This document shows positions 1 through 9,349 of a stretch of 64,000 bases of DNA, piece after piece; position 1 is the stretch's first letter, and every line of letters begins with the position of its first letter. Source of the stretch: Emcibacter nanhaiensis. Its GTDB lineage: Bacteria; Pseudomonadota; Alphaproteobacteria; Sphingomonadales; Emcibacteraceae. Made by a program: the position numbers and the translations under genes. Location of the stretch: positions 503,501-567,500 of the forward strand of contig NZ_VFIY01000005.1 of NCBI RefSeq assembly GCF_006385175.1, given 5' to 3'. Below the pieces are notes generated by a model. That model worked only from the letters and a program-made list of their open reading frames with translations. It was not told the DNA's origin and made no database searches.

Positions 1-1
1 C

Positions 2-1291
2 TGCAATGACGCCACCGTGAAGGGCGGCACCTATTTTCCACTGACCGTGAAAAAGCACCTGCGCGCCCAGGAAATCGCCGAACAGAACAATTTGCCGTGT
101 ATCTATCTGGTGGACAGCGGCGGCGCCAACCTGCCGAACCAGGACGAGGTGTTCCCTGACAAACTGCATTTCGGCCGTATTTTCTATAACCAGGCCAATA
201 TGTCGGCCAGGGGCATTCCGCAGATTGCGGTGGTCATGGGCTCCTGTACTGCCGGCGGCGCTTATGTGCCGGCCATGAGTGACGAGAGCATCATCGTCAA
301 GGAACAGGGCACCATCTTCCTCGCCGGTCCGCCGCTGGTCAAGGCGGCCACCGGGGAAGAGGTCTCCGCCGAAGACCTCGGCGGCGGCGATGTGCATACC
401 CGCATTTCCGGCGTGGCCGACCATCTGGCCCAGGACGACAATGACGCGCTGGAGATTGCCCGGCGCACCGTGTCCCACCTGAACCGGGTCAAACCGCAGC
501 AGCTGGAGCTGCGCGACATCCGCGACCCGGCCTATGATCCGAAAGAGATTTACGGCGTGGTGCCGGCGGACCCGAAAGTCCCCTATGACGTGCGCGAAGT
601 GATCGCCCGTATCGTCGACGGCAGTGACTTTGATGAATTCAAGAAACGCTATGGCACCACCCTGGTGTGCGGCTTCGCCCATATTTACGGTATGCCGGTC
701 GGCATCGTTGCCAACAACGGCGTCTTGTTCTCCGAATCCGCGCTCAAGGGCGCCCATTTTGTCGAGCTGTGCAGCCAGCGCGGCATTCCGCTGGTGTTCC
801 TGCAGAATATCACCGGCTTTATGGTCGGCCGCAAATATGAATCCGGCGGTATCGCCAAGGACGGCGCCAAGATGGTGACCGCGGTGTCCTGCGCCCAGGT
901 GCCGAAATTCACCGTGATCATCGGTGGCTCCTTCGGGGCCGGCAACTACGGCATGTGCGGCCGGGCCTATAATCCGCGCTTCCTGTGGATGTGGCCCAAT
1001 GCCCGCATTTCCGTGATGGGCGGCGAACAGGCGGCCGGCGTGCTGGCGACCGTCAAGCGCGACGGCATGGAACGGGCCGGCCAGAGCTGGTCGGCCGAAG
1101 AGGAGGAAGAATTCCGCAAACCGATCATGGAGCAGTATGAAAAGCAGGGGCATCCCTATTATGCCTCCGCCCGGCTGTGGGATGACGGGGTGATTGATCC
1201 CGCCGACACCCGCCGGGTCCTGGGCCTGGGCCTCAGCGCCAGCCTCAACGCCCCGATCGAGAAAACAGACTTTGGCATATTCAGGATGTAA
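2..1291 (+). CDS. liuB: Methylcrotonyl-CoA carboxylase carboxyltransferase (beta) subunit, 5'-partial
   Basis: The frame is open to the left edge, so the start lies outside the window; about 429 residues of a protein normally near 535 are present. It would transfer CO2 from carboxybiotin on LiuD to 3-methylcrotonyl-CoA in leucine catabolism. The visible part begins in the conserved [11 protein letters not shown] segment and runs through the carboxyltransferase fold, with glycine-rich crotonase-like stretches such as [16 protein letters not shown] and [16 protein letters not shown] and the family ending in which the protein closes with FGIFRM. A GTG near base 17 is an internal valine codon, not a start. 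liuC follows after 3 bp. Propionyl-CoA carboxylase beta is the alternative, but the neighbours fix the assignment. Confidence 0.95.
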   Translation, partial: CNDATVKGGTYFPLTVKKHLRAQEIAEQNNLPCIYLVDSGGANLPNQDEVFPDKLHFGRIFYNQANMSARGIPQIAVVMGSCTAGGAYVPAMSDESIIVKEQGTIFLAGPPLVKAATGEEVSAEDLGGGDVHTRISGVADHLAQDDNDALEIARRTVSHLNRVKPQQLELRDIRDPAYDPKEIYGVVPADPKVPYDVREVIARIVDGSDFDEFKKRYGTTLVCGFAHIYGMPVGIVANNGVLFSESALKGAHFVELCSQRGIPLVFLQNITGFMVGRKYESGGIAKDGAKMVTAVSCAQVPKFTVIIGGSFGAGNYGMCGRAYNPRFLWMWPNARISVMGGEQAAGVLATVKRDGMERAGQSWSAEEEEEFRKPIMEQYEKQGHPYYASARLWDDGVIDPADTRRVLGLGLSASLNAPIEKTDFGIFRM

Positions 1292-1294
1292 GCC

Positions 1295-2089
1295 ATGAGC
1301 GAACAGATTTTACAGATAGAAAAGCAGGCAAACGGTCTGGCCCGGGTAACATTGAACCGCCCGGAAGTCCGCAATGCCTTTAATGAAGACATGATTCGCC
1401 AGCTGACCGAGGCGTTCAAGGAATTGGCGCAGGACGACAGCATCAAGGCGGTGATTATTTCCGGTAACGGCAAGGGCTTTTCCGCCGGCGCTGATCTCGA
1501 CTGGATGAAACGGGCCGCCGATTTCAGCCACGACCAGAACAAGGCCGATGCGGAAGCGCTGGCCTATATGCTGAAGCATCTCTATGAAATGCCCAAGCTG
1601 ACCATCGGTTATGTGCACGGTGCGGCCATGGGCGGCGGTCTGGGGCTGGTGTCCTGCTGCGATCTGGTGATCGCCCACAAGGATACCCGTTTTTCCCTGT
1701 CGGAAGTGAAGCTGGGACTGATCCCGGCCACCATCTCCCCCTATGTGATCGCAGCCATCGGCCCGCGCCACGCCAAGCGCTTTTTCCAGACCGGCGAAGC
1801 CTTCTTCGGCGAAAAAGCCAAAGAGATCGGCCTGGTGCATGAACTGGGGGACACGGAAGAGCAGATGACGGAAATCCTGGAAAAGATCCTGGTCGATGTG
1901 AACCTGTCAGCGCCGCGGGCGATGGCGGCCTCCAAGCAGCTGGTGCTGGATTATGCCTTCCGGCCGCTGGAGACGGAAATCATCGAAGACAGCGCCGAGC
2001 GCATTGCCTCAACCCGGGCCGGTGATGAAGCCAAGGAGGGCATCCGCGCCTTCTTTGAAAAACGCAAACCGGGCTGGACGGAAGGATAA
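1295..2089 (+). CDS. liuC: Methylglutaconyl-CoA hydratase (enoyl-CoA hydratase family)
   Basis: A crotonase-fold enzyme of 264 residues that would hydrate 3-methylglutaconyl-CoA to HMG-CoA. The oxyanion-hole regions are visible as SAGADLDWM (about residues 66-74) and GAAMGGGLGLVSCCD (about 108-122), and the glutamate of SLSEVKLGLIP lies where crotonases carry a catalytic acid. The ATG at 1295 follows the liuB stop by 3 bp and liuD starts 3 bp after its own stop, so the genes are probably translationally coupled. Sequence alone would only support enoyl-CoA hydratase; the position between liuB and liuD gives the substrate. Confidence 0.9.
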   Translation: MSEQILQIEKQANGLARVTLNRPEVRNAFNEDMIRQLTEAFKELAQDDSIKAVIISGNGKGFSAGADLDWMKRAADFSHDQNKADAEALAYMLKHLYEMPKLTIGYVHGAAMGGGLGLVSCCDLVIAHKDTRFSLSEVKLGLIPATISPYVIAAIGPRHAKRFFQTGEAFFGEKAKEIGLVHELGDTEEQMTEILEKILVDVNLSAPRAMAASKQLVLDYAFRPLETEIIEDSAERIASTRAGDEAKEGIRAFFEKRKPGWTEG

Positions 2090-2092
2090 GAT

Positions 2093-4081
2093 ATGTTTGA
2101 CAAGATTCTTATTGCCAACCGGGGGGAAATTGCCTGTCGGATTATCGAAACCGCCCGCAAGAATGCGGTGCGCACCGTTGCCGTCTATTCCGATGCCGAT
2201 GAAAATGCCCGTCATGTGCGCCTTGCCGACGAAGCAGTGCATATCGGTGCCCCGGAAGCAGCCAACAGTTACCTCAAGGGTGACCTGCTGATCGAAGTGG
2301 CGAAAAAGACCGGTGCCCAGGCTATTCACCCGGGCTACGGCTTCCTGTCGGAAAATGCCGAATTCGCCGAGGCCTGTGCCGCGGCCGGGATCATCTTTAT
2401 TGGCCCGTCTGCCGACAGCATCCGCGCCATGGGCCTGAAAGACAAGGCCAAGGAACTGATGCAGGACGCCGGCGTGCCGGTGGTGCCGGGATACCAGGGC
2501 GAGGGCCAGGATCCGGCGTTCCTGAAAAGCGAAGCCGACGAAATCGGCTATCCGGTCCTGATCAAGGCGGTTGCCGGTGGTGGCGGCAAGGGCATGCGGC
2601 TGGTGGAAAAGGCTGACGACTTCCTGTCCTCGCTGGAAAGCTGCCAGCGCGAAGCCCAGGCCTCCTTCGGTAACGCCCATGTCCTGATCGAGAAATACCT
2701 GACCCGTCCGCGTCATATCGAGGTGCAGGTCTTCGCCGACAGTCACGGCAATGCCGTGCATCTGTTCGAGCGCGACTGTTCCCTGCAGCGCCGGCACCAG
2801 AAAGTGGTCGAGGAAGCCCCGGCTCCGGACATGCCGGAAGAAGTGCGCGCTGCCATGGGCGATGCGGCGGTCAAGGCGGCCAAGGCGATCAATTATTGCG
2901 GTGCCGGAACGATTGAATTCATCGTCGATTCCGGAAAGGGGCTCAACAAAGAAAGCTTCTATTTCATGGAGATGAACACCCGCCTGCAGGTGGAGCATCC
3001 GGTCACCGAACTGATTACCGGTCAGGATCTGGTGGAATGGCAGCTCCGGGTTGCCTCCGGCGAACCTCTGCCGCTTGCCCAGGAAGAGCTTGTGCTGAAC
3101 GGTCACGCTTTCGAGGTGCGGCTCTATGCCGAGGACCCGGCCAACAACTTCCTGCCCCAGACCGGCAAGCTCAATCATTTCCAGACTCCGGTGGTGGACC
3201 AGCATTTCCGTCTTGATACCGGGATCGAGGAAGGCGACGAGGTGTCCATCTATTACGACCCGATGATCGCCAAGCTGATCGTCTGGGACCGTGCCCGCAC
3301 CGGAGCATTGCGGCAGATGGCCCGCGCCCTGCGCAAGACCTCGGTGGCCGGGGTGAAAACCAACCTGGAATTCCTGGCGGCCATCTTTGATCATCAGGCC
3401 TTCAAGGACGGTGATGTGGACACCCATTTCATCGAACACCATGCTGACGCGCTGCTGCCCAGCGGTAAGCAGGCGGGCATCGAGACCCTGGCCTGTGCCG
3501 CGGTGCGCATCCTGGATCGCTCCGGCGCAGGATCCGATCCCTTCGGCTGGAACGATGGCTGGCGCATGAATATGTCGCTGAAATCGCCGCTCGTGTTTCT
3601 GGAAGGGGAGGTGCGTCATGAACTGGTCGCAGAATATCTGCCGGACGGCTTCCGCCTGACCCAGGAAGATGTCAGCGTCACCGTCTCCCACGTCCATGAC
3701 GAGGCGGGCCGGGTGTTCCTGATGATGAACGGCGACCGGGAAGTCCATGCCACGGTGGCGGAAAGCGGCAATGACCTGACGGTCTTCTGTGACGGCAAGG
3801 TTCATTACCTGCATCATTTCGTGCCTGGCGCCGAGGATGCCGAGGAAGCCGGCGGCAGCGGTGTCATCGTTACCCCTATGCCTGGCAAGGTCAGCCGCCT
3901 GATGGTGGCCGAGGGCGATGCGGTGGAGGCCGGCCAGCCGCTGCTGGTGCTGGAAGCCATGAAGATGGAACATACCCTGAAAGCGCCGGTGGACGGCACG
4001 GTGGAAAAGATTTCCGCCGGCGAAGGCGACCAGGTCTCCGACGGCCAGGTGCTGGTGAAAATTACGGAGCCGGAACAATGA
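2093..4081 (+). CDS. liuD: Methylcrotonyl-CoA carboxylase biotin-carrying (alpha) subunit
   Basis: The 662-residue ATP-dependent biotin carboxylase and biotin carrier half of the enzyme whose carboxyltransferase is LiuB. The N-terminal biotin-carboxylase domain ([14 protein letters not shown]) is followed by an ATP-grasp region with the glycine loop GGGGKGMR near residue 165 and the [15 protein letters not shown] active-site segment near 294-308. A linker domain leads to the C-terminal biotinyl domain, where EAMKMEH places the biotinylated lysine at K624. It overlaps liuE by 4 bp (ATGA). Propionyl-CoA or geranyl-CoA carboxylase alpha subunits share this architecture; the operon supports methylcrotonyl-CoA. 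Confidence 0.95.
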   Translation: MFDKILIANRGEIACRIIETARKNAVRTVAVYSDADENARHVRLADEAVHIGAPEAANSYLKGDLLIEVAKKTGAQAIHPGYGFLSENAEFAEACAAAGIIFIGPSADSIRAMGLKDKAKELMQDAGVPVVPGYQGEGQDPAFLKSEADEIGYPVLIKAVAGGGGKGMRLVEKADDFLSSLESCQREAQASFGNAHVLIEKYLTRPRHIEVQVFADSHGNAVHLFERDCSLQRRHQKVVEEAPAPDMPEEVRAAMGDAAVKAAKAINYCGAGTIEFIVDSGKGLNKESFYFMEMNTRLQVEHPVTELITGQDLVEWQLRVASGEPLPLAQEELVLNGHAFEVRLYAEDPANNFLPQTGKLNHFQTPVVDQHFRLDTGIEEGDEVSIYYDPMIAKLIVWDRARTGALRQMARALRKTSVAGVKTNLEFLAAIFDHQAFKDGDVDTHFIEHHADALLPSGKQAGIETLACAAVRILDRSGAGSDPFGWNDGWRMNMSLKSPLVFLEGEVRHELVAEYLPDGFRLTQEDVSVTVSHVHDEAGRVFLMMNGDREVHATVAESGNDLTVFCDGKVHYLHHFVPGAEDAEEAGGSGVIVTPMPGKVSRLMVAEGDAVEAGQPLLVLEAMKMEHTLKAPVDGTVEKISAGEGDQVSDGQVLVKITEPEQ

Positions 4082-4974
4082 CCGATCGTGTCAGGCTTTA
4101 TGAGGTCGGCCCCCGGGACGGCCTGCAGAATGAAAAGCAGGTGGTGCCGACCGAGGTCAAGGTGCGGCTCATTGAACTGCTGGCGGACGCGGGTCTCAAA
4201 TATATTGAGGCGACCAGCTTCGTCTCCCCCAAATGGGTGCCGCAGATGGGCGACAATGCTGAGGTGATGGCGGCGCTGCCGAAACGGGAGGGCGTCACCT
4301 ATCCGGTCCTCACCCCCAACATGAAGGGGCTGGAAGCGGCGCTGGATGCCGGGGCCACGGAGGTGGCCATTTTCGGTGCGGCGTCGGAAAGCTTCAGCCA
4401 GAAGAATATCAACTGCAGCATCGCGGAAAGCCTTGATCGTTTCGAGCCCGTAGCAAAAGCGGCGCGGGAAAAAGGCGTGGCCGTCCGCGGCTATGTCTCC
4501 TGCATCGTTGGGTGCCCCTACGAGGGCGACATTGCCCCGTCGGCAGTGGCCGATATAACCGAGAAACTTCTGGCAATGGGATGTTATGAAGTCTCGCTCG
4601 GCGACACCATTGGTGTCGGCACCCCGAAAAGCACGGCGGACATGCTTGAGGCGGTTTTGGACCGTGTTGCGGTCGATAAGATTGCCCTGCACTGCCACGA
4701 TACCTACGGACAAGCCCTGGCCAATATTTTGACCGGGCTGGAGCGTGGCGTGCGGGTGATAGACAGTTCCGTGGCCGGCCTCGGCGGCTGTCCCTATGCC
4801 AAGGGGGCGTCCGGCAATGTGGCGACGGAAGATGTCCTTTTCATGCTCAACGGCATGGGATTTGAAACCGGCGTTGACCTGGAGAAACTTGTCAAAGCTG
4901 CCTGGTATATTGCGGACGAACTGGGCAGGCCTCCGTCATCAAAGGTTGCGATAGCTTTGGGGAGACCTGATTAG
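4078..4974 (+). CDS. liuE: Hydroxymethylglutaryl-CoA lyase
   Basis: A 298-residue TIM-barrel lyase that splits HMG-CoA into acetoacetate and acetyl-CoA, the last step of leucine breakdown. The start shows the family sequence [12 protein letters not shown] with its metal- and substrate-binding Arg-Asp pair, [13 protein letters not shown] carries the metal-binding histidines, and [20 protein letters not shown] holds the cysteine-containing flexible loop typical of HMG-CoA lyases. The start overlaps the liuD stop. The stop is 27 bp before liuA. Confidence 0.95.
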   Translation: MTDRVRLYEVGPRDGLQNEKQVVPTEVKVRLIELLADAGLKYIEATSFVSPKWVPQMGDNAEVMAALPKREGVTYPVLTPNMKGLEAALDAGATEVAIFGAASESFSQKNINCSIAESLDRFEPVAKAAREKGVAVRGYVSCIVGCPYEGDIAPSAVADITEKLLAMGCYEVSLGDTIGVGTPKSTADMLEAVLDRVAVDKIALHCHDTYGQALANILTGLERGVRVIDSSVAGLGGCPYAKGASGNVATEDVLFMLNGMGFETGVDLEKLVKAAWYIADELGRPPSSKVAIALGRPD

Positions 4975-5001
4975 CATTTAAAATAACGAAAGGATTCTGG
5001 G

Positions 5002-6168
5002 ATGAATTCATATCCTTCTTTAAACTTCAATCTTGGTGAAGATGTCGACATGCTGCGCGATACGGTAAGGTCCTTTGCGGACAAGGAACTTGCCCCCCGC
5101 GCCGCGGAGATCGACGAGACCAACGAATTCCCCACGGATATGTGGGAAAAAATGGGGGAGCTGGGCCTGCTCGGCGTCACGGTTCCCGAAGAATACGGCG
5201 GCGTCGACATGGGCTATCTGGCCCATACGGTGATCATGGAGGAAATCTCCCGCGCCTCTGCCAGCGTGGGCCTCAGTTACGGCGCCCATTCCAACCTGTG
5301 TATCAACCAGATCAAACGTAACGGCAGCGAGGAACAGAAGCATAAATATCTGCCCAAGCTGATCAGCGGCGAACATGTGGGCGCCCTGGCCATGAGCGAG
5401 CCGGGCGCCGGCTCCGACGTGGTGAGCATGAAACTGCGGGCCGACAAAAAAGACGGCTACTATGTGCTCAACGGCAACAAGATGTGGATCACCAACGGCC
5501 CCGATGCGGACACCCTGGTGGTCTATGCCAAGACCGATATGTCAGCGGGGCCCAAAGGCATCACCGCTTTCCTGATCGAGAAAGGCATGAAGGGATTTTC
5601 CACAGCCCAGAAACTGGACAAGCTGGGCATGCGCGGTTCCAACACCTGCGAACTGGTGTTCGAGGATTGTGAAGTGCCGGAGGAAAATATCCTCGGCCAG
5701 GAAAATGGCGGTGTGCGGGTCCTGATGTCCGGCCTGGACTATGAGCGCGTCGTGCTCAGCGGCGGGCCGATTGGCATCATGCAGGCCTGTCTCGATGTGG
5801 TCATTCCCTATGTGCACGACCGCAAGCAGTTTGACAGGCCGATCGGCGAATTCCAGCTCATGCAGGGCAAGCTTGCCGACATGTATACGGAACTGAATGC
5901 CTCTCGCGCCTATGTCTATGCAGTGGCGTCGGCCTGTGACCGGGGGGAAACCACCCGCAAGGACGCGGCCGGCTGCATTCTCTATTCCGCGGAGAAAGCG
6001 ACCCAGATGGCGCTGCAGGCCATTCAGGCTCTTGGCGGCAACGGTTATATCAATGAATTTCCGACCGGACGGCTGCTCCGGGACGCCAAGCTTTACGAGA
6101 TCGGCGCGGGAACCAGCGAGATTCGCCGTATGCTGATCGGTCGGGAGCTTTTTGCCGAAACTCTTTAA
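5002..6168 (+). CDS. liuA: Isovaleryl-CoA dehydrogenase
   Basis: A 388-residue acyl-CoA dehydrogenase that oxidises isovaleryl-CoA to 3-methylcrotonyl-CoA with FAD and passes electrons to ETF. The FAD and substrate segments [15 protein letters not shown] and [17 protein letters not shown] are present. The glutamate of [13 protein letters not shown]248, sits where isovaleryl-CoA dehydrogenases place their catalytic base, unlike short- and medium-chain enzymes which use a C-terminal residue. The C terminus has the usual [16 protein letters not shown]. The gene is last in the cluster here, whereas liuA is often first in other bacteria. A strong terminator lies 28 bp after its stop. Confidence 0.95.
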   Translation: MNSYPSLNFNLGEDVDMLRDTVRSFADKELAPRAAEIDETNEFPTDMWEKMGELGLLGVTVPEEYGGVDMGYLAHTVIMEEISRASASVGLSYGAHSNLCINQIKRNGSEEQKHKYLPKLISGEHVGALAMSEPGAGSDVVSMKLRADKKDGYYVLNGNKMWITNGPDADTLVVYAKTDMSAGPKGITAFLIEKGMKGFSTAQKLDKLGMRGSNTCELVFEDCEVPEENILGQENGGVRVLMSGLDYERVVLSGGPIGIMQACLDVVIPYVHDRKQFDRPIGEFQLMQGKLADMYTELNASRAYVYAVASACDRGETTRKDAAGCILYSAEKATQMALQAIQALGGNGYINEFPTGRLLRDAKLYEIGAGTSEIRRMLIGRELFAETL

Positions 6169-6196
6169 AGTTAAATTCCATCTATAGTTGTTTTAT

Positions 6197-6230
6197 ATAA
6201 GCCCCTTATGAAATATAAGGGGCTTATTTT
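6197..6230 (+). terminator. Rho-independent terminator of the liu operon
   Basis: A perfect 13-bp stem (6197-6209 with 6215-6227) closes a 5-nt loop, GAAAT, and is followed by a T run. It lies 28 bp after the liuA stop and ends the liuBCDEA transcript. Confidence 0.93.
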
Positions 6231-6371
6231 ATGAGATAAAGACTAGTCGGTTGAGGATGAAATTATTTTTATCAGCAACAAAACTTTCTTGTCTGTAGCA
6301 CAGGGCTTGGCGTAGAATGTAGGGAGAAAATAGCGTTTGAGATGAAGAAATTTATTGCGAACCGCTTTTAA

Positions 6372-6386
6372 TTAAGTAAAATTTAA
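6372..6386. promoter_or_regulatory. Possible CtrA-type site (TTAA-N7-TTAA)
   Basis: Two TTAA half-sites are separated by exactly 7 nt, about 185 bp upstream of the ArsR-type start. The base after the second half is A rather than C, and in such AT-rich sequence a chance match is likely, so the call is weak. Confidence 0.25.
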
Positions 6387-6486
6387 AAAAAATTCAGCGA
6401 ATAGTCTAAAATAGTTATTTCTTTAGCTATTAAATAAAAATGAATATATAAAATAGTGTTTCACGTTTAAAGGGAATTAGGATATA

Positions 6487-6519
6487 TTAATCAATAAATG
6501 TGTATACACCACTGATTAA
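6487..6519. promoter_or_regulatory. Nested inverted repeat, candidate ArsR operator
   Basis: An outer repeat TTAATCA/TGATTAA (6487-6493 and 6513-6519) surrounds a perfect 10-bp palindrome GTGTATACAC (6500-6509). It ends 50 bp before the ATG of the ArsR-type gene, where an autoregulatory operator would be expected. Function is inferred from position and symmetry only. Confidence 0.45.
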
Positions 6520-6569
6520 ACTACAAAGAAACAATAGGCAGGAACCAAAGAGTAATTAGGTAAGGGATC

Positions 6570-6914
6570 ATGGATAAAAAAGTAGATATAATCGATGTTG
6601 ATAAATTGCAGAGCAAGGCGTTTCAGGCTGCAGATTTTCTGAAAACTCTGGCAAATTCAAACCGGCTGGTCATTCTCAGCCGTCTCCTTGATGAAGAAAT
6701 GTGTGTCGGGGATCTGGAAAAGAACCTGGATATTTCCCAGTCTGCTCTGTCCCAGCACCTGAGCCGCATGCGTGCTGAAGGCCTGGTGACAACCCGGCGT
6801 GAAAGCCAGCAGATTTTCTACCGTATCAAGGACGAGCGCGTTCAGCACATGCTGCGCGTCACCTACGAGCTGTTCTGCCTTGAAAATGCTGACCAGGTGG
6901 CTGTCGCCGTCTGA
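6570..6914 (+). CDS. ArsR/SmtB-family winged-helix regulator, YgaV/BigR-like
   Basis: A 114-residue dimeric winged-helix repressor. The helix-turn-helix is clear at ISQSALSQHLSRMRAEGL (about residues 55-72) and the wing at TRRESQQIFYRIKDERV. Two cysteines are present: C45 in EEMCVGDL, in the recognition-helix region where SmtB/ArsR proteins carry metal ligands, and C103 near the C terminus in YELFC, where YgaV- and BigR-type sulfide/redox sensors carry a reactive cysteine. The mixture leaves the inducer open. No metal transporter or sulfide gene is adjacent. The gene stands alone between the liu terminator and its own terminator, so it may mainly regulate itself and distant targets. The start follows AGGTAAGGG. 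Confidence 0.85.
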   Translation: MDKKVDIIDVDKLQSKAFQAADFLKTLANSNRLVILSRLLDEEMCVGDLEKNLDISQSALSQHLSRMRAEGLVTTRRESQQIFYRIKDERVQHMLRVTYELFCLENADQVAVAV

Positions 6915-6939
6915 GCTTTATTGTATTTCTTTAGTACCG

Positions 6940-6976
6940 TACCGGTAATGGTTGAGGGGCCGTTGCCGGTATTTTT
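6940..6976 (+). terminator. Rho-independent terminator after the ArsR-type gene
   Basis: A 12-bp stem with two G-U pairs (6940-6951 with 6960-6971) is followed by five T residues. It separates the regulator from the convergent gene ending at 6995. Confidence 0.85.
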
Positions 6977-6994
6977 ATGTCTTCTGCAGCGCGC

Positions 6995-8044
6995 TTAGTC
7001 CTCCCGGCGAAGGTCTTTGACATTGCCATCCTGCGACAACAGGATGGCGATCGGTCGTGTGCTGTCAAATTTGGAAAAGACAATCATCAGGATCACCGTG
7101 AACGGCACACTGAGGAACATGCCGGTAATACCCCAGATACTGCCCCACAGCGCCAGGGACAGCATCACCACCAGTGGGCTGAGGTTGAGGGAATTGCCCA
7201 TCAGCTTCGGCTCCAGCACATTGCCGATTGTGAACTGGATGGTGGACAGGGTCAGAATGACAATGAAAAACGGGGTCAGGGTGTCAAACTGGATCAAGCT
7301 CAGGAGCGTCGGGAAAATTACCGCCAGCAGCGAGCCGACCGTCGGGATAAAGTTGAGCAGGAAAATGATGAAGGCCCAGAATTCGGCGAAATCCACCCCG
7401 ACCAGGGTGAGCACGATATAGCAGGCGAACCCGGTCAGGACGCTGGTGAACGTCTTGATGGCCACGTATTTTTCAACGTCTTCCTGCACATGGAACAGGA
7501 TGTCCCGCACCGTTTCATCATACGAAGTGTTGCGCAGCAGGGCCTCCAGTTTGCGGGAGAAAAATTTCTGTTCCAGGATCAGAAACAAAAGATAGATCAG
7601 GATCAGGCTGGCATTGCCGGCCAGCGTGACCATGGTGGCGGCAATATTGGTGATAAACGGTGCCAGGCTGATCTGACCGAGGAACTGCTTCAGGTTCATC
7701 TGCTCATCGGCCCCCAGCAGGCCGGACAGCCGGGCCGTCAGTTTGGCGAAATTCTCCTGGTAGCCTGGTGCGGCGGCCCGCACGTCGGCAATATTGGAAT
7801 TGATCATGTCATAGAGCAGCGCCAGGGCCAGCAGCATGCTGAGAAGCGACAGGGTAAAGCTGAGCCAGCCGGGCATGCTTTTGCCGCTCACTTTGATTTT
7901 CCGGAAGTAGTCAGACAGGGTATGGATCAGGTACCAGATCACGACCGCGATAACGAACGGGACCAGAAGGTCACGGCCAAGCACCATAATCATCACAATC
8001 AGGCATATAAGTCCAAGCCCGCCGGCGTAGGATAATATGCGCAT
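6995..8044 (-). CDS. AI-2E/PerM family membrane protein
   Basis: A 349-residue polytopic inner-membrane protein of the AI-2E transporter (PerM/YhhT/TqsA-like) superfamily. Two hydrophobic segments open the protein, a longer hydrophilic region spans about residues 75-200, and hydrophobic helices follow, including a segment around INFIPTVGSLLAVIFPTLLSL of the sort conserved at the family's C-terminal half and a closing FLSVPFTVILMIVF. The start at 8044 is preferred to one 12 codons upstream because GAGGGGAGA lies at the right distance. Members export diverse small molecules or act as antiporters; the substrate here is unknown. It is monocistronic and convergent with the ArsR-type gene. Confidence 0.82.
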   Translation of the reverse strand: MRILSYAGGLGLICLIVMIMVLGRDLLVPFVIAVVIWYLIHTLSDYFRKIKVSGKSMPGWLSFTLSLLSMLLALALLYDMINSNIADVRAAAPGYQENFAKLTARLSGLLGADEQMNLKQFLGQISLAPFITNIAATMVTLAGNASLILIYLLFLILEQKFFSRKLEALLRNTSYDETVRDILFHVQEDVEKYVAIKTFTSVLTGFACYIVLTLVGVDFAEFWAFIIFLLNFIPTVGSLLAVIFPTLLSLIQFDTLTPFFIVILTLSTIQFTIGNVLEPKLMGNSLNLSPLVVMLSLALWGSIWGITGMFLSVPFTVILMIVFSKFDSTRPIAILLSQDGNVKDLRRED

Positions 8045-8240
8045 AACTCTGTCTCCCCTCAAAGAATTCCTGTGCCGCACTGCTGCGGTGTCCGGTCAGC
8101 GGAATTGTTGAACCAAGCGCCGCCAAGGTCAAGATTTTATTATTTTTCCCTCGATGTTCTTGTTTTGTTCCTATTTATACCTATAATAGTCTTATTAAAA
8201 ATGATTCTCTTATAAGATGTATAGATCGACCGGAGGTAAT

Positions 8241-8879
8241 ATGGACTTTCAACTATATGGCTGTACTGCGCCAGCGGGCGCGGTGTTGGAGTATAAATCC
8301 GCGGGCGATGATCCCGCGCCGTCATTCCGCCGCGCCCGGCAAACCCGGCGCCGCAAACGGGCGGAAAAACTGATGCAGAAGGCGCTGGAGCCGAAGGGGC
8401 CGCGGATCAGGATCATTCCGGCGGAACCGGGCAGTGTCGGACCGACACCGGAAACGGCCGGGAAACTCGCGCAGGATCCGCTCAAGAGTTATGAAACCCG
8501 GGGTATCCTGTCCTCCCGGCAGGTCTGGGCCGCCCACGCGATCCGGCGGGCCTACCGCCTGATTACAGAAGGGATTGGTCCGCGGGTGACCAGTTTTGCC
8601 GACGTGATGGTGCAGAACAGCCGCCGAACCAACCTGCGCGAAAGCGACTGGGAGGTTGACCTGAAGGAGCGCTATGCCGACTGGGTGGATCGCATGACGG
8701 CAGAGAAGCTGATGGTCGGTCCGGTGTTCGACATGGTGGTGGAAGAAACCTCGCTGGCCGCCATTGACCGGAAATGGCGCCGGCGCAAGGGCTGGGCCAA
8801 GACCCATCTTCAACAATCCCTCGATCTTTATATCAAGGTCGCTCACGGGAGCCAGCCGCAAGGAGATGCCGAACTATGA
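8241..8879 (+). CDS. Hypothetical protein with DUF6456-like C-terminal region
   Basis: A 212-residue soluble basic protein of unknown function. The N-terminal 110 residues are Arg/Pro-rich and probably disordered, with the cluster RRARQTRRRKRAEK. From about residue 113 a helical domain begins (ILSSRQVWAAHAIRRAYR, then GPRVTSFADV) and ends with RRKGWAKTHLQQSLDLYI; the spacing of these blocks resembles DUF6456-type domains of alphaproteobacteria, which I recognise only by pattern. The ATG at 8241 is chosen over one 8 codons upstream because GGAGG sits 4 nt before it. The stop overlaps the next start by 4 bp, tying it to the peptidase and holin genes. Confidence 0.6.
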   Translation: MDFQLYGCTAPAGAVLEYKSAGDDPAPSFRRARQTRRRKRAEKLMQKALEPKGPRIRIIPAEPGSVGPTPETAGKLAQDPLKSYETRGILSSRQVWAAHAIRRAYRLITEGIGPRVTSFADVMVQNSRRTNLRESDWEVDLKERYADWVDRMTAEKLMVGPVFDMVVEETSLAAIDRKWRRRKGWAKTHLQQSLDLYIKVAHGSQPQGDAEL

Positions 8880-9349
8880 AGTTATCGGAACATTTCAGTC
8901 TTGAGGAGCTGTGTCACAGCCAGACCGCCGCGCGGCACAATATCGACAACCACCCCGATCCTGTGGCAACCGAGCGCCTTACCTATCTGGCGCATCATCT
9001 GCTCGAACCATTGCGCGAGAGGATCGGCCATCCGTTCAGTCCCACCAGCGGCTACCGCTGCCCGGCGCTTAACCGGCTGCTCGGCTCGTCCGGACGCTCC
9101 CAGCATTTGTGCGGCGAGGCGGTGGACCTGAAAATTCCCGGCATCGGCCTCCATGACCTGGCCGGACTGATCCGGCGGGAGCTGGCTTTCGATCAGTTGA
9201 TCCTCGAATATCACCGGCCGGCGGAGCCGGAGAGCGGCTGGCTGCATTGTTCACTGGCTGATCCCGCCCGGGGGCGCGCCAATCGGGGCCAGGCGCTGGT
9301 TTTTGACGGCAAGAGCTACAGGGAGATGGACGATGTCCTTTCTGGGTGA
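8876..9349 (+). CDS. M15-family peptidase (DD-carboxypeptidase/endolysin type)
   Basis: A 157-residue zinc peptidase of the M15_3 type that would cleave D-Ala bonds or peptide cross-links in peptidoglycan. The start LSEHFSLEELCHSQTA and the block TSGYRCPALNRLLG are family features. The metal ligands are visible: H77 and D84 in SQHLCGEAVD and H124 in GWLHCSL. No signal peptide is seen, so export would need the adjacent holin or another route, as with phage endolysins. The ATG overlaps the preceding stop (ATGA) and the gene overlaps the holin start by 17 bp, so the three genes form one unit. Confidence 0.88.
   Translation: MKLSEHFSLEELCHSQTAARHNIDNHPDPVATERLTYLAHHLLEPLRERIGHPFSPTSGYRCPALNRLLGSSGRSQHLCGEAVDLKIPGIGLHDLAGLIRRELAFDQLILEYHRPAEPESGWLHCSLADPARGRANRGQALVFDGKSYREMDDVLSG

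Larger units (their letters stand above)
6169..6569. other. AT-rich 401-bp intergenic region
   Basis: Apart from the terminator at its left end this stretch carries no credible coding frame. It is far richer in A and T than the flanking genes. It contains a TTAA-N7-TTAA element at 6372-6386 and a nested palindrome at 6487-6519, and is best read as the control region of the ArsR-type gene at 6570. An unrecognised small RNA cannot be excluded. Confidence 0.6.

Noticed and set aside
2009-4078. Long open frame on the minus strand opposite liuD
   Set aside because: It is a codon-bias shadow of the well-supported liuD frame, has no family features and no ribosome binding site. The same applies to long minus-strand frames opposite divL, amgK-murU, addB and addA, and to plus-strand frames opposite hslU and rpsA.
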